DNA of 64,000 bases from JACRCT01 sp049841135 (GCA_049841135.1 JASGHK010000004.1:930001-994000); one strand, 5' to 3'. Counted from the first letter of the stretch, positions 35,250-44,737 are shown. Numbers and translations are program-made. Notes: generated from the letters alone by a model not told the origin.

Positions 35250-35889
35250 CTAGATGGTCTTGCGGTCGAACGCGTAGATGTCGGTGACGGCGATGTTGCG
35301 GTAGCGCTCGCACTTGAGCCGCATCTTCGCCACGGTCCAGATGAAGTCGCGCGTCGAGAAGCCCGGCTGCTCCTTCTTGAGCCGCTTGAGCTCCTTGGCG
35401 ATGGGCTTCTTGGCCTCGATCGGGTGGAAGCAGAAGGCCGGCGAGAAGAAGAAGCGGCCCTCGAACGGCACCAGGCGCGCCTCGATGATGTCGCCCTTCT
35501 TCAGCCCCGCCGGCTGCCGCCGCTCGAAGACGTCGATGTCCTTGCCGTTGAACAGATCCCTGAGGCGGATCAGGTCCTTGCTGATTCTTGCGGACCTCCC
35601 ACAGCGAGTGCACCGTCTCCACCAGGCCGCGGCGGATGGCGAGGTCGGTGTCGGAGAGGCCCTGGGACTCGGCCAGGAAGATCTGGGCGGGGGTCTTGCC
35701 GTGCTCGGGCAGGACGCGGTCGAAGACGTAGTAGTCGAGGAAGCTCGCCATCCGCATCTCGAAGGAGCGGTCGTCCTCGAAGATCTCGCCGGTCCCCGCG
35801 AAGTACTCGGCCTTGGCCTTGAGCAGCTCCTCCTTGAAGCGGTCGGAGCTGGCGAAGGCGATGAGGGCATCGAGCTGCGGCTGGTACAC
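35250..35889 (-). CDS. conserved hypothetical protein, frameshifted
   Basis: About 212 residues when joined: MYQPQLDALIAFASSDRFKE at the start, FEDDRSFEMRMASFLDYYVF, then after an extra A at 35586 the next frame reads ISKDLIRLRDLFNGKDIDVF, PFEGRFFFSPAFCFHPIEAK and a stop at 35250. It has no signal or membrane segment and looks like a soluble two-domain protein. I recall similar proteins in myxobacteria but know no function. Downstream of the NamZ-like gene, on the same strand. Confidence 0.7.
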
Positions 35890-35991
35890 GGCTGACCTCT
35901 GGCTGCGTGGTGCGTCTTGAAGGCCGGCAATTCTAGCCCAGCGCGCGTTCCCGTGGAGACCTTTGTCCTTGGGTCCCGCTTGCTCGGCCGG

Positions 35992-37169
35992 TCAGTAGAG
36001 GGCCGACCGGGCACGCAACGGCATGAAACTCTTAGCTCTTCGCCGAACCCCACGCAGCAGCCGTCCAGGCTCTGCCCGGCGTCGATGGCCTTGCGGACGG
36101 CGTCGGTCCCACAGAGGAGGTCGATGGCGGGCTTATCGTCGACGAACTCATAGCGCTCGGTGCGCCAGCGGAAGGCCTCGCCCCCGACCTGCCGCGCCGC
36201 GCGCAGCACCGCGACGCCGGTGCGCACCGGCAGGAAGGCTCGCCGGTCGGTCACGTGGATCATCGCGCCGCCGCAGCTCTTGCCGGCGTGCTTGTGGAAG
36301 GTGGGCAAGAACGAGAGCGGGCGGAACTTCACGCCCGGCAAGCGCTCGGCGGCCAAGGCGTCGCAGAACCGGTAGGGGTCGAGGAAGGGCGCGCCGATGA
36401 TCTCGAAGGGCCGGGTCGTGCCGCGCCCCTCGCTCAGGTTGGTGCCCTCGACCATGCACAGGCCGGGGTAGACGATGGCCGTGTCGACGGTGGGCATGTT
36501 CGGCGACGGCTGGACGAACGGCAGGCCGGTCTCCTCGTAGGACAGCTCCCGCGTCAGGCCCTCGCAGGAGACGACCTCCAGCTCGCAGCCGATTCCGTGG
36601 TGCGAGTTGAAGTGCCGCGCCAGCTCTCCGGCGGTCATGCCGTGCCGGTTGGGCAGCGGGAACATGCCGACGAAGCTCTCGTAGCCGGGATGAACCAGGT
36701 TGCCCTCGACGGCGGCGAGCCCGATGGGGTTGGGCCGGTCGAGGACGAAGAACTTGAGCTTCGCCTGGGCCGCCGCCTTCATGCACAGGGCCATCGTGTA
36801 GACGAAGGTGTAGTAGCGGCTGCCGACGTCCTGGATGTCGAAGACCAGCGCGTCGAGGCCCTTCAAGGTTTCCGGCGTCGGCGAGAGGGACTCGAACTTC
36901 TCGCCGTAGAGGGAGGTGACGCGCACGCCGGTGCGGGCGTCGGTCTGCTCCCCCACCACTCCGATCATGTCCTGGGCGTCGCCGCGGATGCCGTGCTCGG
37001 GGCCGAAGAGCGCGGCGAGCGTGACGCCGGGCGCCGCTCGCAGGAGGTCCGCCAGGTGGCGGAAGTCGCGGTCGACGGCGGTGGGATTGCAGATCGCCCC
37101 GACGCGCAGCCCTTTGAGCTGCGCGAAGCCCCGGGACGAGAGGACCTCGAGGCCAGACTGGACCGTCAT
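35992..37169 (-). CDS. exo-beta-N-acetylmuramidase NamZ-like (DUF1343)
   Basis: About 392 residues. MTVQSGLEVLSSRGFAQLKG, ALFGPEHGIRGDAQD, VFDIQDVGSRYYTFVYTMAL, LDRPNPI, and EGRGTTRPFEIIGAPF are signature patterns of DUF1343/NamZ, a family that removes terminal MurNAc from peptidoglycan fragments. The protein lacks a signal, so it may act in the cytoplasm. Near 36033 the frame seems to miss one base: after GFGEEL the family end KSFMPLRARSALY and stop at 35992 are in another frame. It starts 9 bases after the TPR gene, so they form an operon. Confidence 0.88.
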
Positions 37170-37178
37170 GGGTTGGGC

Positions 37179-38651
37179 CTACTTCTTCTTGGCGGGCGTC
37201 GCCGGCGTGAGGACGAACTCGAAGGTGGGCGTGCTCTTCTTCGGGTACTTGGCGTCCTTGAGGGAGAAGTAGACGAACGCCGTCAGCCCGTTCTCGTTCA
37301 CGGTGTTCTCGAGCATCTCGACCGCGCTCGCCGTGCCGTCGGCGCCGATGGTCACCCGCGCGCGGAGCTTGCCGCCCACGGCGGGGTTGGTCTTCTGCAG
37401 GTCCTGGAAGAGCTTGTTCAAGCGCGCTCCGACTGCGCCGTAGACCTTGTTCGGGTCGCCGACGATCTGCGGGCCGAGGTTCGCCTTGGCCTCCAGGTCC
37501 TTGAGCTCCTGCTCGGCCTCGGCCGCGCCCTTGGCCTTCGCGGTCCGGAAGGCCTCGATGGACGCGACGAGATCCTCCTTGGCGGCGACGAGGCGGGCGA
37601 TGGCGAGCTGGATGGCGGGATCGTCCGGAGTGCGCTCCGCAGCCTGGCGCAGCGCGGTCTCGGCGCCCTCGGTGTCGCTCTCCGCCTTGCGGATCTCGGC
37701 GATGCGCACGTAGGGCGCGGGCGACTTGGCGTCGAGCCTGGCGATGGTCTCCTGCGCCTTGATCTCCTCGTCGGTCTTCTTGAGCGACTGGTACAGGCCC
37801 GCCAGGGTCCTGGCGGTCTCGAGGTCGGGAGCGATGGCCATCGCCGCCTCGAAGCTCTGTGCGGCGCCGGCGACGTCGCCGGCCTCGGACTTCATCTTCG
37901 CCAGCGCGACGTGGGCGGCGCGGTCGCGGGGGTTGAACTGCAGCATCTTGCCGTACAGGTCGATGGCCTTGGCGGAGTCCTTGGCCTCCAGCGCGAGCTT
38001 GGCGAGCGCCTCGACCGCCACGAGATCGTCGGGGTCGACCTGCAGGGCCTTCTCGAGGTGGGCGCGGGCGTTGGCGGTGTCGCCGAGGGCGGCCTCGCTC
38101 AGGCCCAGGCCGAGCAGCGCCTCCTGCCAGTCCGGAGCCTCCGCGAGCACCGCCGTGAAGGCGGCCTTGGCCTCCTCGTTCTTGCCGCGGTGGCGAAGCA
38201 CCTCGGCCAGGCCGACCTTGGCGGGCACGAAGTCCTTGCGGGCGACGAGCGCCTTCTTGAAGTCGCCCTCCGCCTGGTCGATGAAGTTCTTCCACTGCAG
38301 GTAGATGAGGCCCGAGGCGGTCCACGGCCAGGGCTCCTCGGGGTTGAGCTTGCAGACCTTGGCCACGTCCTGCCAGGCATCCTCGCTGGGCTGGCCGGTC
38401 CAGGCGGCGAACAGGCGCGGCTTGTAGTCGTTGGGCCGCTGCTTGGCCTGGTCGATGAACTCCTCGCGCATCTTGCCCGCCTCGCCGCGCCGCCCGCGGG
38501 CGGTGATGCCGCGCAGGGTGGCCGCGAGGTTGCGGTCCGCGTCGAGGCGGGACTGCGCCGCCGGCGCGGCCTGGACCTCGTTCTTCTTGGTCTCCGGCCC
38601 GGTGGCGCAGGCGGCCAGGACAGCCAGGAGGAGTGCGACGGGGCGTCTCAT
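37179..38651 (-). CDS. TPR-repeat lipoprotein
   Basis: A 490-residue outer-membrane lipoprotein with lipobox LAACATG (Cys15). TPR-like units run from about residue 90 to 340 (NPEEPWPWTASGLIYLQWKN, DYKPRLFAAW, DPDDLVAVEALAKLALEAKD). The C-terminal 110 residues (VTIGADGTASAVEMLENTVN) resemble the AgmX/TonB-like end found in myxobacterial TPR proteins. Such proteins serve as scaffolds for outer-membrane complexes. The start at 38651 is chosen for the signal peptide. It is followed by the NamZ-like gene after 9 bases. Confidence 0.82.
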   Translation of the reverse strand: MRRPVALLLAVLAACATGPETKKNEVQAAPAAQSRLDADRNLAATLRGITARGRRGEAGKMREEFIDQAKQRPNDYKPRLFAAWTGQPSEDAWQDVAKVCKLNPEEPWPWTASGLIYLQWKNFIDQAEGDFKKALVARKDFVPAKVGLAEVLRHRGKNEEAKAAFTAVLAEAPDWQEALLGLGLSEAALGDTANARAHLEKALQVDPDDLVAVEALAKLALEAKDSAKAIDLYGKMLQFNPRDRAAHVALAKMKSEAGDVAGAAQSFEAAMAIAPDLETARTLAGLYQSLKKTDEEIKAQETIARLDAKSPAPYVRIAEIRKAESDTEGAETALRQAAERTPDDPAIQLAIARLVAAKEDLVASIEAFRTAKAKGAAEAEQELKDLEAKANLGPQIVGDPNKVYGAVGARLNKLFQDLQKTNPAVGGKLRARVTIGADGTASAVEMLENTVNENGLTAFVYFSLKDAKYPKKSTPTFEFVLTPATPAKKK

Positions 38652-38747
38652 CGAAGCGGAACCTCGCGTGAAAGTTGGGCGATTCATAGCGCCGCCCGGG
38701 CTCGACAGCCAGTCCCTGGCGACCGTGCAAGCCGCGGAGCGCCCGGG

Positions 38748-39989
38748 CTATTCCCTGCCCTTGGCGTCGATGGCCTTGAGGGCCTCGGAGGCGCGGACCT
38801 TGCTGTCGCAGGTGCGGCCGAAGAGGCCCCCCAGCCCGCTGCTGGGGGCGTTCTCGTCGGAGAAGCTGCTCTGGGCCAGGTCCTCGAGGGCGTCGACGGC
38901 GCCCTTGCGGCCCAGCCGCCCCAGCGCGACCGCGGCGTTGGCGCGCGCCCAGCACTGCTCGCTCTCGGTCATCTCCAGCAGCCGCGCGAAGGACTTCTCG
39001 TGGTTCTGCCGGGCGGCCTCGGCGTAGTGCTTGGAGGCGTCGGCGTAGTCCTTCTTCTCTTCCTCGACGCGACCTTCGAGGTACTCGCGCTCCGGGCCCT
39101 TGCTGAGCTTGCGCAGCTCCTGCTCGGCGCCCCGGACGTCGCCCTTGGCCAGCGCTTGCTCGACCGGCGTCTTGCCGACGGAGGAGACGAGATGGACGAG
39201 CCCGACGAGAAGGAGCGTGGCGAGGGCGCCGGCGGCGATGCTCAGCCACAGCCTGGCCGGAACCTTTCGCGCCGCCTCGATGGCCTGCCCAGAGAGCTTC
39301 CGGGCGCTCTGGGCTCCAGTCGCGGCGAGCTCGGTCCAGTCCTTGTTGAGCAGCGTGGTCGGCTCGGGCACGGGGAGGTTGGTCTTGCTCAGCGCCAAGC
39401 CGCCGTAGGGCGGGCTCTCGGCGGGCGAAGCCACCGGCGGCTCGGCCGGCTTCTCGGGCGAGGCGCCGAGGCGATAGGCGCCGCGGGGCACGCGGTAGAC
39501 GCGGACCTTCTCGGGGATGCCCTTGAGCTCGTGCTGGCCGCGGTCCTCGGACGGCACCTCGGCCTTGTTCATCGAGAGGTAGACGGCCTCGGTGAAGACC
39601 ACCTCGCCGGCGTCGGCCACGCCCTCGACGCGCGCGGCGATGTTGACCGGCTCTCCGAAGACGTCGCCGTTCTCCAGGCGGACCTCGCCCATGTTGATGG
39701 CGACGCGGACGTGGATCTGCTCGGGCTCGCCGACGCGGCGGTTGAAGTCCCAGAGGCGGTCCTGGATGGCGACGCCGCAGAGCACGGCCTGGGTGGGCGA
39801 CTCGAAGACCACCAGGAACGCGTCGCCGATGGTCTTGATCTTGCGGCCGCCGAAGGCCTTGAAGACCGGCATCAGCAGCGCGTCGTGCAGCCGGAGCATC
39901 CGCCGGTTCTCTTCGAACCCCTGCTGGCTGGTGCGGGCGGTGAAGCCCTTGATGTCGGTGAAAACGATGGCGAGGTTGGCGGTCTTCAT
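38748..39989 (-). CDS. class III adenylate/guanylate cyclase
   Basis: A 413-residue protein. The cyclase domain (about 1-180) has VFTDIKGFT (metal Asp), KTIGDAFLVVF (metal Asp and substrate region), INMGEVRLENGDVFGEPVNIAARV and YRVPRG. A membrane segment lies at about residue 250-272 (LWLSIAAGALATLLLVGLVH); the rest is helical, HEAT-like (WARANAAVALGRLGRKGAVD). The catalytic domain is thus cytoplasmic with an extracytoplasmic or helical sensor part. Substrate specificity residues were not checked. A fragment of its start recurs at 42225-42310. Confidence 0.88.
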   Translation of the reverse strand: MKTANLAIVFTDIKGFTARTSQQGFEENRRMLRLHDALLMPVFKAFGGRKIKTIGDAFLVVFESPTQAVLCGVAIQDRLWDFNRRVGEPEQIHVRVAINMGEVRLENGDVFGEPVNIAARVEGVADAGEVVFTEAVYLSMNKAEVPSEDRGQHELKGIPEKVRVYRVPRGAYRLGASPEKPAEPPVASPAESPPYGGLALSKTNLPVPEPTTLLNKDWTELAATGAQSARKLSGQAIEAARKVPARLWLSIAAGALATLLLVGLVHLVSSVGKTPVEQALAKGDVRGAEQELRKLSKGPEREYLEGRVEEEKKDYADASKHYAEAARQNHEKSFARLLEMTESEQCWARANAAVALGRLGRKGAVDALEDLAQSSFSDENAPSSGLGGLFGRTCDSKVRASEALKAIDAKGRE

Positions 39990-40053
39990 GGCGGCGCGCG
40001 GATGGTATGGCAGGCGGGCGCCGGTGGGAATGGCGCGACAGCCAGCCAACCAC

Positions 40054-41019
40054 TTACCAATCGTCGTTCGGGTACTGCGCCACCTTGCCCTTCTTCTCCG
40101 TCACTCGCGGGTATCGTGTCCGCGGCTTTTTCTGGGAGACCGCGGACACCGTGACCCCGAACCAGTGGTCGTCGCCGAAGTCGAAGTGGAACGCGAACCG
40201 CTGCTTCGACCGCAGCCCGATCAGACCGAGCGGGAGATCCGGCTGGAGCTCGTCGTCGTCGGAGACGACCAGCCGATCGTTGGTCGGCGAGAACCTGAAC
40301 TCCCACATGTGATCGTGGTCCCAGCCAAACGCGTTGAGGATGTCGCTCGCCAGGCCGTAGAGGTCCCGGCTGCCGAGTTGCTCGATGGTCCGCGTCGCCT
40401 TGCCGAGCTCCACCTTGAGTTGGAAGACGCCGTCCGGATCGTCGATCGGCAACTCGCTTGTCGTGGCGTTCCACAGCATGGCTCGGGCGAGAAAACGCAC
40501 TTCGGAGGCCCGGTCGTTCGCGGCCTGCCGAAGCTCCGCTGCGATGGCTTCTGGAACTCGCCCGTCCTCGTCCCGGAAGGCCACCGCCATGCTGTACACC
40601 GCCGAGCCTCGCGTCTCAGGCTCCGGGTGGCGAAGCGCAGCGCGCAGCTCCTCCCACCCCTTGGCGCTGCCCTTATTGGCGAGCAAGGCCAGGGCCGCGA
40701 CCGCACAGTCTCTTCGGCGTACGGCAAATCCGTCCCGCGGCTTCGAGGGCCCGAGGGCTTCCTGCCAGAACGGGATCGAGCTCTCCTCGGCGCAGGCGCC
40801 GATCGAGACGAGGAGCTCCTCGAGGTGCCTCTGCTTGCCGTACACCTTGGCTTCGGCGAGGACGCGGAAGTCCTCCCGCAGTCCCTCCACCCCGCCTGCG
40901 CGCCCTTGGGCGGCCTTGCGCAGACTCCCTGGCAGGTTGCAGCGCGCCAGGCGAACGATGTCGTCCAGCGTGCCTGAGTGCGTCGTCAGCATCGACACCA
41001 GCGGTTCGTCTCTGCGCAT
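40054..41019 (-). CDS. pRiA4b-like protein with helical N-terminus
   Basis: A 321-residue cytoplasmic protein. The C-terminal 110 residues (ILNAFGWDHDHMWEFRF, GLIGLRSKQRFAFHFDFGDD, HWFGVTVSAV) match the plasmid pRiA4b ORF-3-like domain. The N-terminal 200 residues are alpha-helical with HEAT-like features (CAVAALALLANKGSAKGWEE, ARAMLWNATTSE). The family is widespread near mobile DNA, and its function is unknown. The start at 41019 is one of two ATG candidates in frame. GC content is slightly lower here than nearby. Confidence 0.72.
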   Translation of the reverse strand: MRRDEPLVSMLTTHSGTLDDIVRLARCNLPGSLRKAAQGRAGGVEGLREDFRVLAEAKVYGKQRHLEELLVSIGACAEESSIPFWQEALGPSKPRDGFAVRRRDCAVAALALLANKGSAKGWEELRAALRHPEPETRGSAVYSMAVAFRDEDGRVPEAIAAELRQAANDRASEVRFLARAMLWNATTSELPIDDPDGVFQLKVELGKATRTIEQLGSRDLYGLASDILNAFGWDHDHMWEFRFSPTNDRLVVSDDDELQPDLPLGLIGLRSKQRFAFHFDFGDDHWFGVTVSAVSQKKPRTRYPRVTEKKGKVAQYPNDDW

Positions 41020-41133
41020 GCGGCCTTCCGGATGTTTGGGAACCTGCGGCAAATACCAGGACCTCGCGAGCCTGTCATCGCCACCGCCCGGGATGACCTC
41101 TCAGCGGGGACTTCAGGCTCCGAGCACCTTGCC

Positions 41134-41161
41134 AAAGATAGGCACCCATTTTGTGACATGA
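41134..41161. repeat. 28-bp repeat, copy 1
   Basis: AAAGATAGGCACC then CATTTTGTGACATGA. It matches 58859-58886 at 25 of 28 positions. Both copies are in intergenic DNA and neither has a gene inside. Confidence 0.6.
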
Positions 41162-41237
41162 ACTCGAGTTCTTGGTCGCCCTGGTCGCCGCAGGGGCCGG
41201 CCTCTTTCTTGGAGTCCTGAAGCGCGACGCGCCTCGA

Positions 41238-41651
41238 TCACTTGTTCCGTTGCGGTTCCGCGACCATGAAGGCGCCAGCTCCAGCGTCAAAGGCGACGAA
41301 GTAGCGTTCGAAGAACTCGCGCGTCCCGAGGACGGGAATGCAGGGGCCAGGGAACGCCAGGACTCGAGTCGTCAGGTCGAACTGGCCGCCGCCGAAGCGA
41401 ATGCGTACAGCGCCGATATCGGTGTCGAACTCTTCCCCAGCAAACGAACTGATCCTGACCTTCTCTCCGGTGAAAGCGACGCCGAGATCCTCGAGCATCG
41501 TGCGCGGAAGGATCGTGTCGCCCGCCCCCGAATCGACCAGCATCACTGCCGCGCCCTCGGCTCTCGGGCCGGTGATCCGGACGCGGAGATAGGGGCGCGG
41601 TTGGTCGAGCGTCCCGTCCGAGAGAAGCAGGCGGCTATAGCGCCACTTCAC
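41238..41651 (-). CDS. retropepsin-like aspartic protease candidate
   Basis: A 137-residue protein starting at GTG 41651. LVDSGAGDTILP (Asp40) is the catalytic motif of retropepsin-fold proteases, with VLGTREFFERYFVAFD as the second-half strand. Active enzymes of this fold are dimers. The start overlaps the preceding stop (GTGA), so it is translated with the small DUF5678-like gene. Pairs of this type are known from many genomes and their function is not established. It contains no signal and is probably cytoplasmic. Confidence 0.78.
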   Translation of the reverse strand: MKWRYSRLLLSDGTLDQPRPYLRVRITGPRAEGAAVMLVDSGAGDTILPRTMLEDLGVAFTGEKVRISSFAGEEFDTDIGAVRIRFGGGQFDLTTRVLAFPGPCIPVLGTREFFERYFVAFDAGAGAFMVAEPQRNK

Positions 41652-41854
41652 GCGATGACTCGGGTCGGCGGGAGGTACATCAGCGTCAGGCTCGACCGTG
41701 CTTCGTCCGTCAACTTGGACACAAGCTCGCTCCAGGAGTCTGCGGACAAGCGGATTTTGCCCTGGGCATCGTAGGCGACGACCTTGCCTACGTACGGGCG
41801 CATCTCCTCAATCGTCGGGAAAGGCTCCTCGAAGAATTCCTCGTCCGGCGACAT
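41648..41854 (-). CDS. small DUF5678-like protein paired with the retropepsin
   Basis: 68 residues: EEFFEEPFPTIEEMRPYVGK, VVAYDAQGKIRLSADSWSEL and LYLPPTRVIA (the Leu/Met part read as LMYLPP). The pattern of a Tyr-x2-Lys-x-Val-Ala-x-Asp core followed by a Ser-Trp/Ser-x-Leu helix resembles DUF5678 proteins, often found with a retropepsin-like gene. It overlaps the downstream protease by four bases. No toxin or antitoxin evidence. Confidence 0.6.
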   Translation of the reverse strand: MSPDEEFFEEPFPTIEEMRPYVGKVVAYDAQGKIRLSADSWSELVSKLTDEARSSLTLMYLPPTRVIA

Positions 41855-41949
41855 AGGACACCTCACTCCATGAGGGTAGCGATGGGCCGCTGGAGCATCA
41901 AGCTGGCACCCGAGCTCTCGACACTGGCGCCAAACAGGGAACCCGCCTC

Positions 41950-42310
41950 TCACCCTCTCCCGTAGGTGTGCAACCCGCTGTCCGTCAGCCCGAGGTCTGC
42001 GCCGAGGAAGGTGAAAACCACGAGCGCGAACCCGACGATGGCGATGACCGCCGTGCGCCGCCCGGTCCAACCAAGCGTCCGGCGGGTGTGCAAGTCGAGC
42101 GTGTAGACGAGGAAGCTCACCGGTGACCAGGTCTCCTTCGGGTCCCAGCTCAAGTAGGCGTCCTACGCCCAGAACGCGCCCAAGCGCCACGAACGCCGTG
42201 GAGACGACCAACGCCACGAGCACCAGCGGGCGTTGAAGCCCTTGGTGTCGGTGAAAACGATGGCGAGGCTGACGGTCTTCACGGCGGCTCGCGGCTGGTA
42301 TGGCAGGAGA
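41950..42310 (-). pseudogene. chimeric remnant: cyclase 5' end fused to Ccs 3' end
   Basis: Bases 42225-42310 match the start of the cyclase gene (AIVFTDTKGFNA), then about 42170-42225 match the Ccs gene middle (ALVVSTAFVAL) and 41950-42168 its last 68 codons (SWDPKETWSPVSFLVYTLDL to HTYGRG). Each piece is 80-90 per cent alike by eye to the intact gene and has stops or frame changes between. It lies between the two parents. Not functional as a whole; the 67-codon Ccs-like tail is still open. Confidence 0.85.
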
Positions 42311-42418
42311 GTGCACAGGGACAGCAGCGGCCGCGCGCCGTAGTCCGACTCGGCCGCCGGGGGTACGGTCGAGTCTCTCCGTCCTGGAGGGACTGGCCCA
42401 GGTACACTGGTCGCGCCG

Positions 42419-42955
42419 ATGCGACGCTCGGGGAAAATCGCGATTGCCGTGCTGCTCGTGGCCGCCTTGGCGGCCTCGGTTCTGCTCGTTCGTCGGCACC
42501 AGGCCCGTCTGGATGCGATCGCCCGCGAGCGGGCCCGAATTGCAGAGAAGTTGGCCGTCGCTCGGGCCCGTGTGGAGCAGCTCGAGGCCGAACACGAAAG
42601 GCTGCAGATGGCGCTGGCCAACCGGGTGGTTTCCCGTTCCCACCACGACAAGTTCTCCGGTGAGCCGGAGCTCTTCCAGGCGTCTGTGGCCGAACTGGCC
42701 AAGAAGCACAGCCTGGAATTGGTGTCGCTGGCCTGCGCCGGGGTGGAGCCTGGCTCTGCGCCGTTCTATTCGCGCATCGCGTTCGAGGTGACCGTCGTGG
42801 GGAAGCACCCGGACTTCGTCGCCTTCCTGCAGTCGCTCTCCGCGCAACGGCGCATCTCCAACGTGTCCGAGCTGCACCTCGAGTTCTCGAAGGAGCGGTC
42901 CGGCAGCATCCAAGCGTCGTTCGTGGTGAGCATCTTCCGCCTCATCCCGTATTAG
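42419..42955 (+). CDS. PilO-like membrane protein
   Basis: A 178-residue single-pass inner-membrane protein: hydrophobic segment at about residues 6-24 (KIAIAVLLVAALAASVLLVR), a coiled-coil (RARIAEKLAVARARVEQLEA), and a C-terminal alpha-beta domain (FYSRIAFEVTVVGKHPDFVA, VSELHLEFSKERSGSIQASF) like the ferredoxin-like fold of type IV pilus PilO. It may be an alignment protein for a secretion or pilus system, but pil genes are not adjacent here. PilO is the best guess from architecture, not from a firm motif. Confidence 0.62.
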   Translation: MRRSGKIAIAVLLVAALAASVLLVRRHQARLDAIARERARIAEKLAVARARVEQLEAEHERLQMALANRVVSRSHHDKFSGEPELFQASVAELAKKHSLELVSLACAGVEPGSAPFYSRIAFEVTVVGKHPDFVAFLQSLSAQRRISNVSELHLEFSKERSGSIQASFVVSIFRLIPY

Positions 42956-42967
42956 GCCGGGGGGCCA

Positions 42968-43252
42968 ATGAGACTCCTCCGCGTCGCGAGCTTCACCGCT
43001 GCCTTGGTCGCCCTGGCCGCCGGCGTCGGTCTCTTTCAAGTTCGGCAGCGCCACGCCGCATTCGAGCGGAACGCTGCGGCCATCGAAGGCCGCCTCCTGG
43101 AGGCCAGAGCGCAGCTCGACTCGGCTCGAGCGGAGCACGCGCAGCTCAAGGCGGAGTTCGACTGCAGGTTGACGCGCGACGGGATGTACGGCCTTGGGAG
43201 GTGCGCGTTCTGCAGCTACCCGCCAAGGCTGCGACCTCAGCCGTTCCCGTAG
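42968..43252 (+). CDS. short membrane-anchored coiled-coil protein, probably truncated
   Basis: 94 residues; N-terminal helix (LLRVASFTAALVALAAGVGL) and coiled-coil (EGRLLEARAQLDSARAEHAQL) like the start of the preceding gene, so it may be a second PilO-like gene that lost its C-terminal domain. Its last 15 codons overlap the 3' end of the Ccs gene in the opposite direction, and the sequence there is unlike coding DNA. It starts 12 bases after the PilO-like stop. Confidence 0.5.
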   Translation: MRLLRVASFTAALVALAAGVGLFQVRQRHAAFERNAAAIEGRLLEARAQLDSARAEHAQLKAEFDCRLTRDGMYGLGRCAFCSYPPRLRPQPFP

Positions 43253-44541
43253 GTGTGCAGCCCATCCCCGGTCAGCCCGAGGTTCACGCCGAGGTAGGTG
43301 AAGACCACCAGCGCGAACCCGACGATGGCGATGACCGCCGTGCGCCGCCCTGTCCAACCAAGCGTCCGGCGGGTGTGCAGGTAGAGCGTGTAGACGAGGA
43401 AGCTCACCAGCGACCAGATCTCCTTCGGGTCCCAGCTCCAGTAGGTGCCCCAGGCGTCGTAAGCCCAGAAGGCGCCCATGACGATGCCCAGGCCCAGCAA
43501 CGGCAACCCGACGAGGATCGCCCGGTGCGTCAGGTCGTCGAGCACCACGCGCTCCGGCAGCCTTGAAAGCACCTGCTCACGCCAGCTGGCGAGCGCCACG
43601 AACGCCGTGGAGACGACCAACGCCACGAGCACCAGACCGAGCGCGTAGTTTCCTTTGAGCGACGAGGCGAAGGGTCTCGCGACGAGGAAGGGCACCGAGC
43701 AGGTCGCCAGCAACGATGCAATCCCAGCTTCCAGGGCGAGGAGCCCGCGACCGCTCGACCTGCGCATCCTCAAGTCGAGCGCCCAGAAGGCCGCCGCGAG
43801 CACGAAGCAGGCAATCGTCGCCGCCAGCAGCGGCCCCGCAGCCCCGACCTTCACCGGCGCCCCGCCCCCTCCCCTCAGCTCGAAGTCCCCGTGCGCGAGT
43901 CCGTGTACGAACCCGAGCGCCGCGAGGATGGCGCCCACCGCAACCGCCACCACGACGCCCATCGCCGCCATCGGCGTGCCGGCCTTGAGCAGCGACAGGA
44001 AGGCGAGCGCGGCCGCCACCAGGAACAGCGCATAGGCCGCGAAGAGCACGATGACGTGGGAGGCGAGCCACCAGCTCTGCAGCGCCGGCGCGAGCGGCCG
44101 CAGCTCCTTCTCGGTGACGAGGTAGGCCTCGGCCATCGCGGCCAGCCCCACGCCTAGGACGATCACGCCGACCGGCCGCAGGCTCCAACGCCGCTCGAAC
44201 ACCAGGTAGATGCCCACCACGCACCAGGCGGTGACCACCAGGCTCTCGTAGAGGTTGGTCAGCGGCGGGTGCGCCAGGAGCGCCGCTCCCCAGCCGACCC
44301 CGTGCCCGACCGCCTGCGCTGCGCCCACCTCCACGGCCGCCGCCAGGTACCAGCGCACGACGATCCAGACGGTGTGGGCGACGAAGCCCGCCCCTGCCAG
44401 TCCCGTAGCCAGCCGTCCGACCGTCTTGCGGTCCTTGGCCAGCGCCGCGAGGTAGGCCAGCAGCGAGGCGGCGTACAGGCCGCAGGCGACGCGAAACAAA
44501 TGCTCGACGGCGGTGGGATTCATTCGTTCGCGAATGTTCAA
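43237..44541 (-). CDS. cytochrome c assembly protein (CcsA/CcsB-type)
   Basis: A 434-residue protein of the heme-handling protein family that delivers heme to apocytochrome c in the System II pathway. It is predicted to have about ten membrane helices. The heme-binding WGTYWSWDPKE motif (about residues 365-375) is clear, and conserved His residues lie near the second and later helices. The start may be ATG 44541 or 44523. Genes next to it are not cytochrome genes, except that the 3' end is duplicated at 41950-42225. It is divergent from the kor operon. Confidence 0.9.
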   Translation of the reverse strand: MNIRERMNPTAVEHLFRVACGLYAASLLAYLAALAKDRKTVGRLATGLAGAGFVAHTVWIVVRWYLAAAVEVGAAQAVGHGVGWGAALLAHPPLTNLYESLVVTAWCVVGIYLVFERRWSLRPVGVIVLGVGLAAMAEAYLVTEKELRPLAPALQSWWLASHVIVLFAAYALFLVAAALAFLSLLKAGTPMAAMGVVVAVAVGAILAALGFVHGLAHGDFELRGGGGAPVKVGAAGPLLAATIACFVLAAAFWALDLRMRRSSGRGLLALEAGIASLLATCSVPFLVARPFASSLKGNYALGLVLVALVVSTAFVALASWREQVLSRLPERVVLDDLTHRAILVGLPLLGLGIVMGAFWAYDAWGTYWSWDPKEIWSLVSFLVYTLYLHTRRTLGWTGRRTAVIAIVGFALVVFTYLGVNLGLTGDGLHTYGNG

Positions 44542-44737
44542 TTAGTCGCGGCCGGTAACGCCGGCCGGCCACATCTGCTCTTTCCGACTGGGGGAAACCC
44601 GTCCGGAGGAGAGCGGCCGGACGCTAGCATTGAACACTGCTTGGTGATACCTAGCACCCGCTTCATCCCGCCCCGCCGGACGCCGCTGAACGCGTCAGCC
44701 TCCCGCCTGGCCGGGCGCTTCCCAGGGGACCTCACTC

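Noticed and set aside
36148..40053. Open frame of about 1300 codons read across the NamZ-like, TPR and cyclase genes in another frame, plus a similar one on the opposite strand
   Set aside because: Arg- and Gly-rich composition typical of GC3-driven false frames; the genes in the correct frame show clear family motifs.
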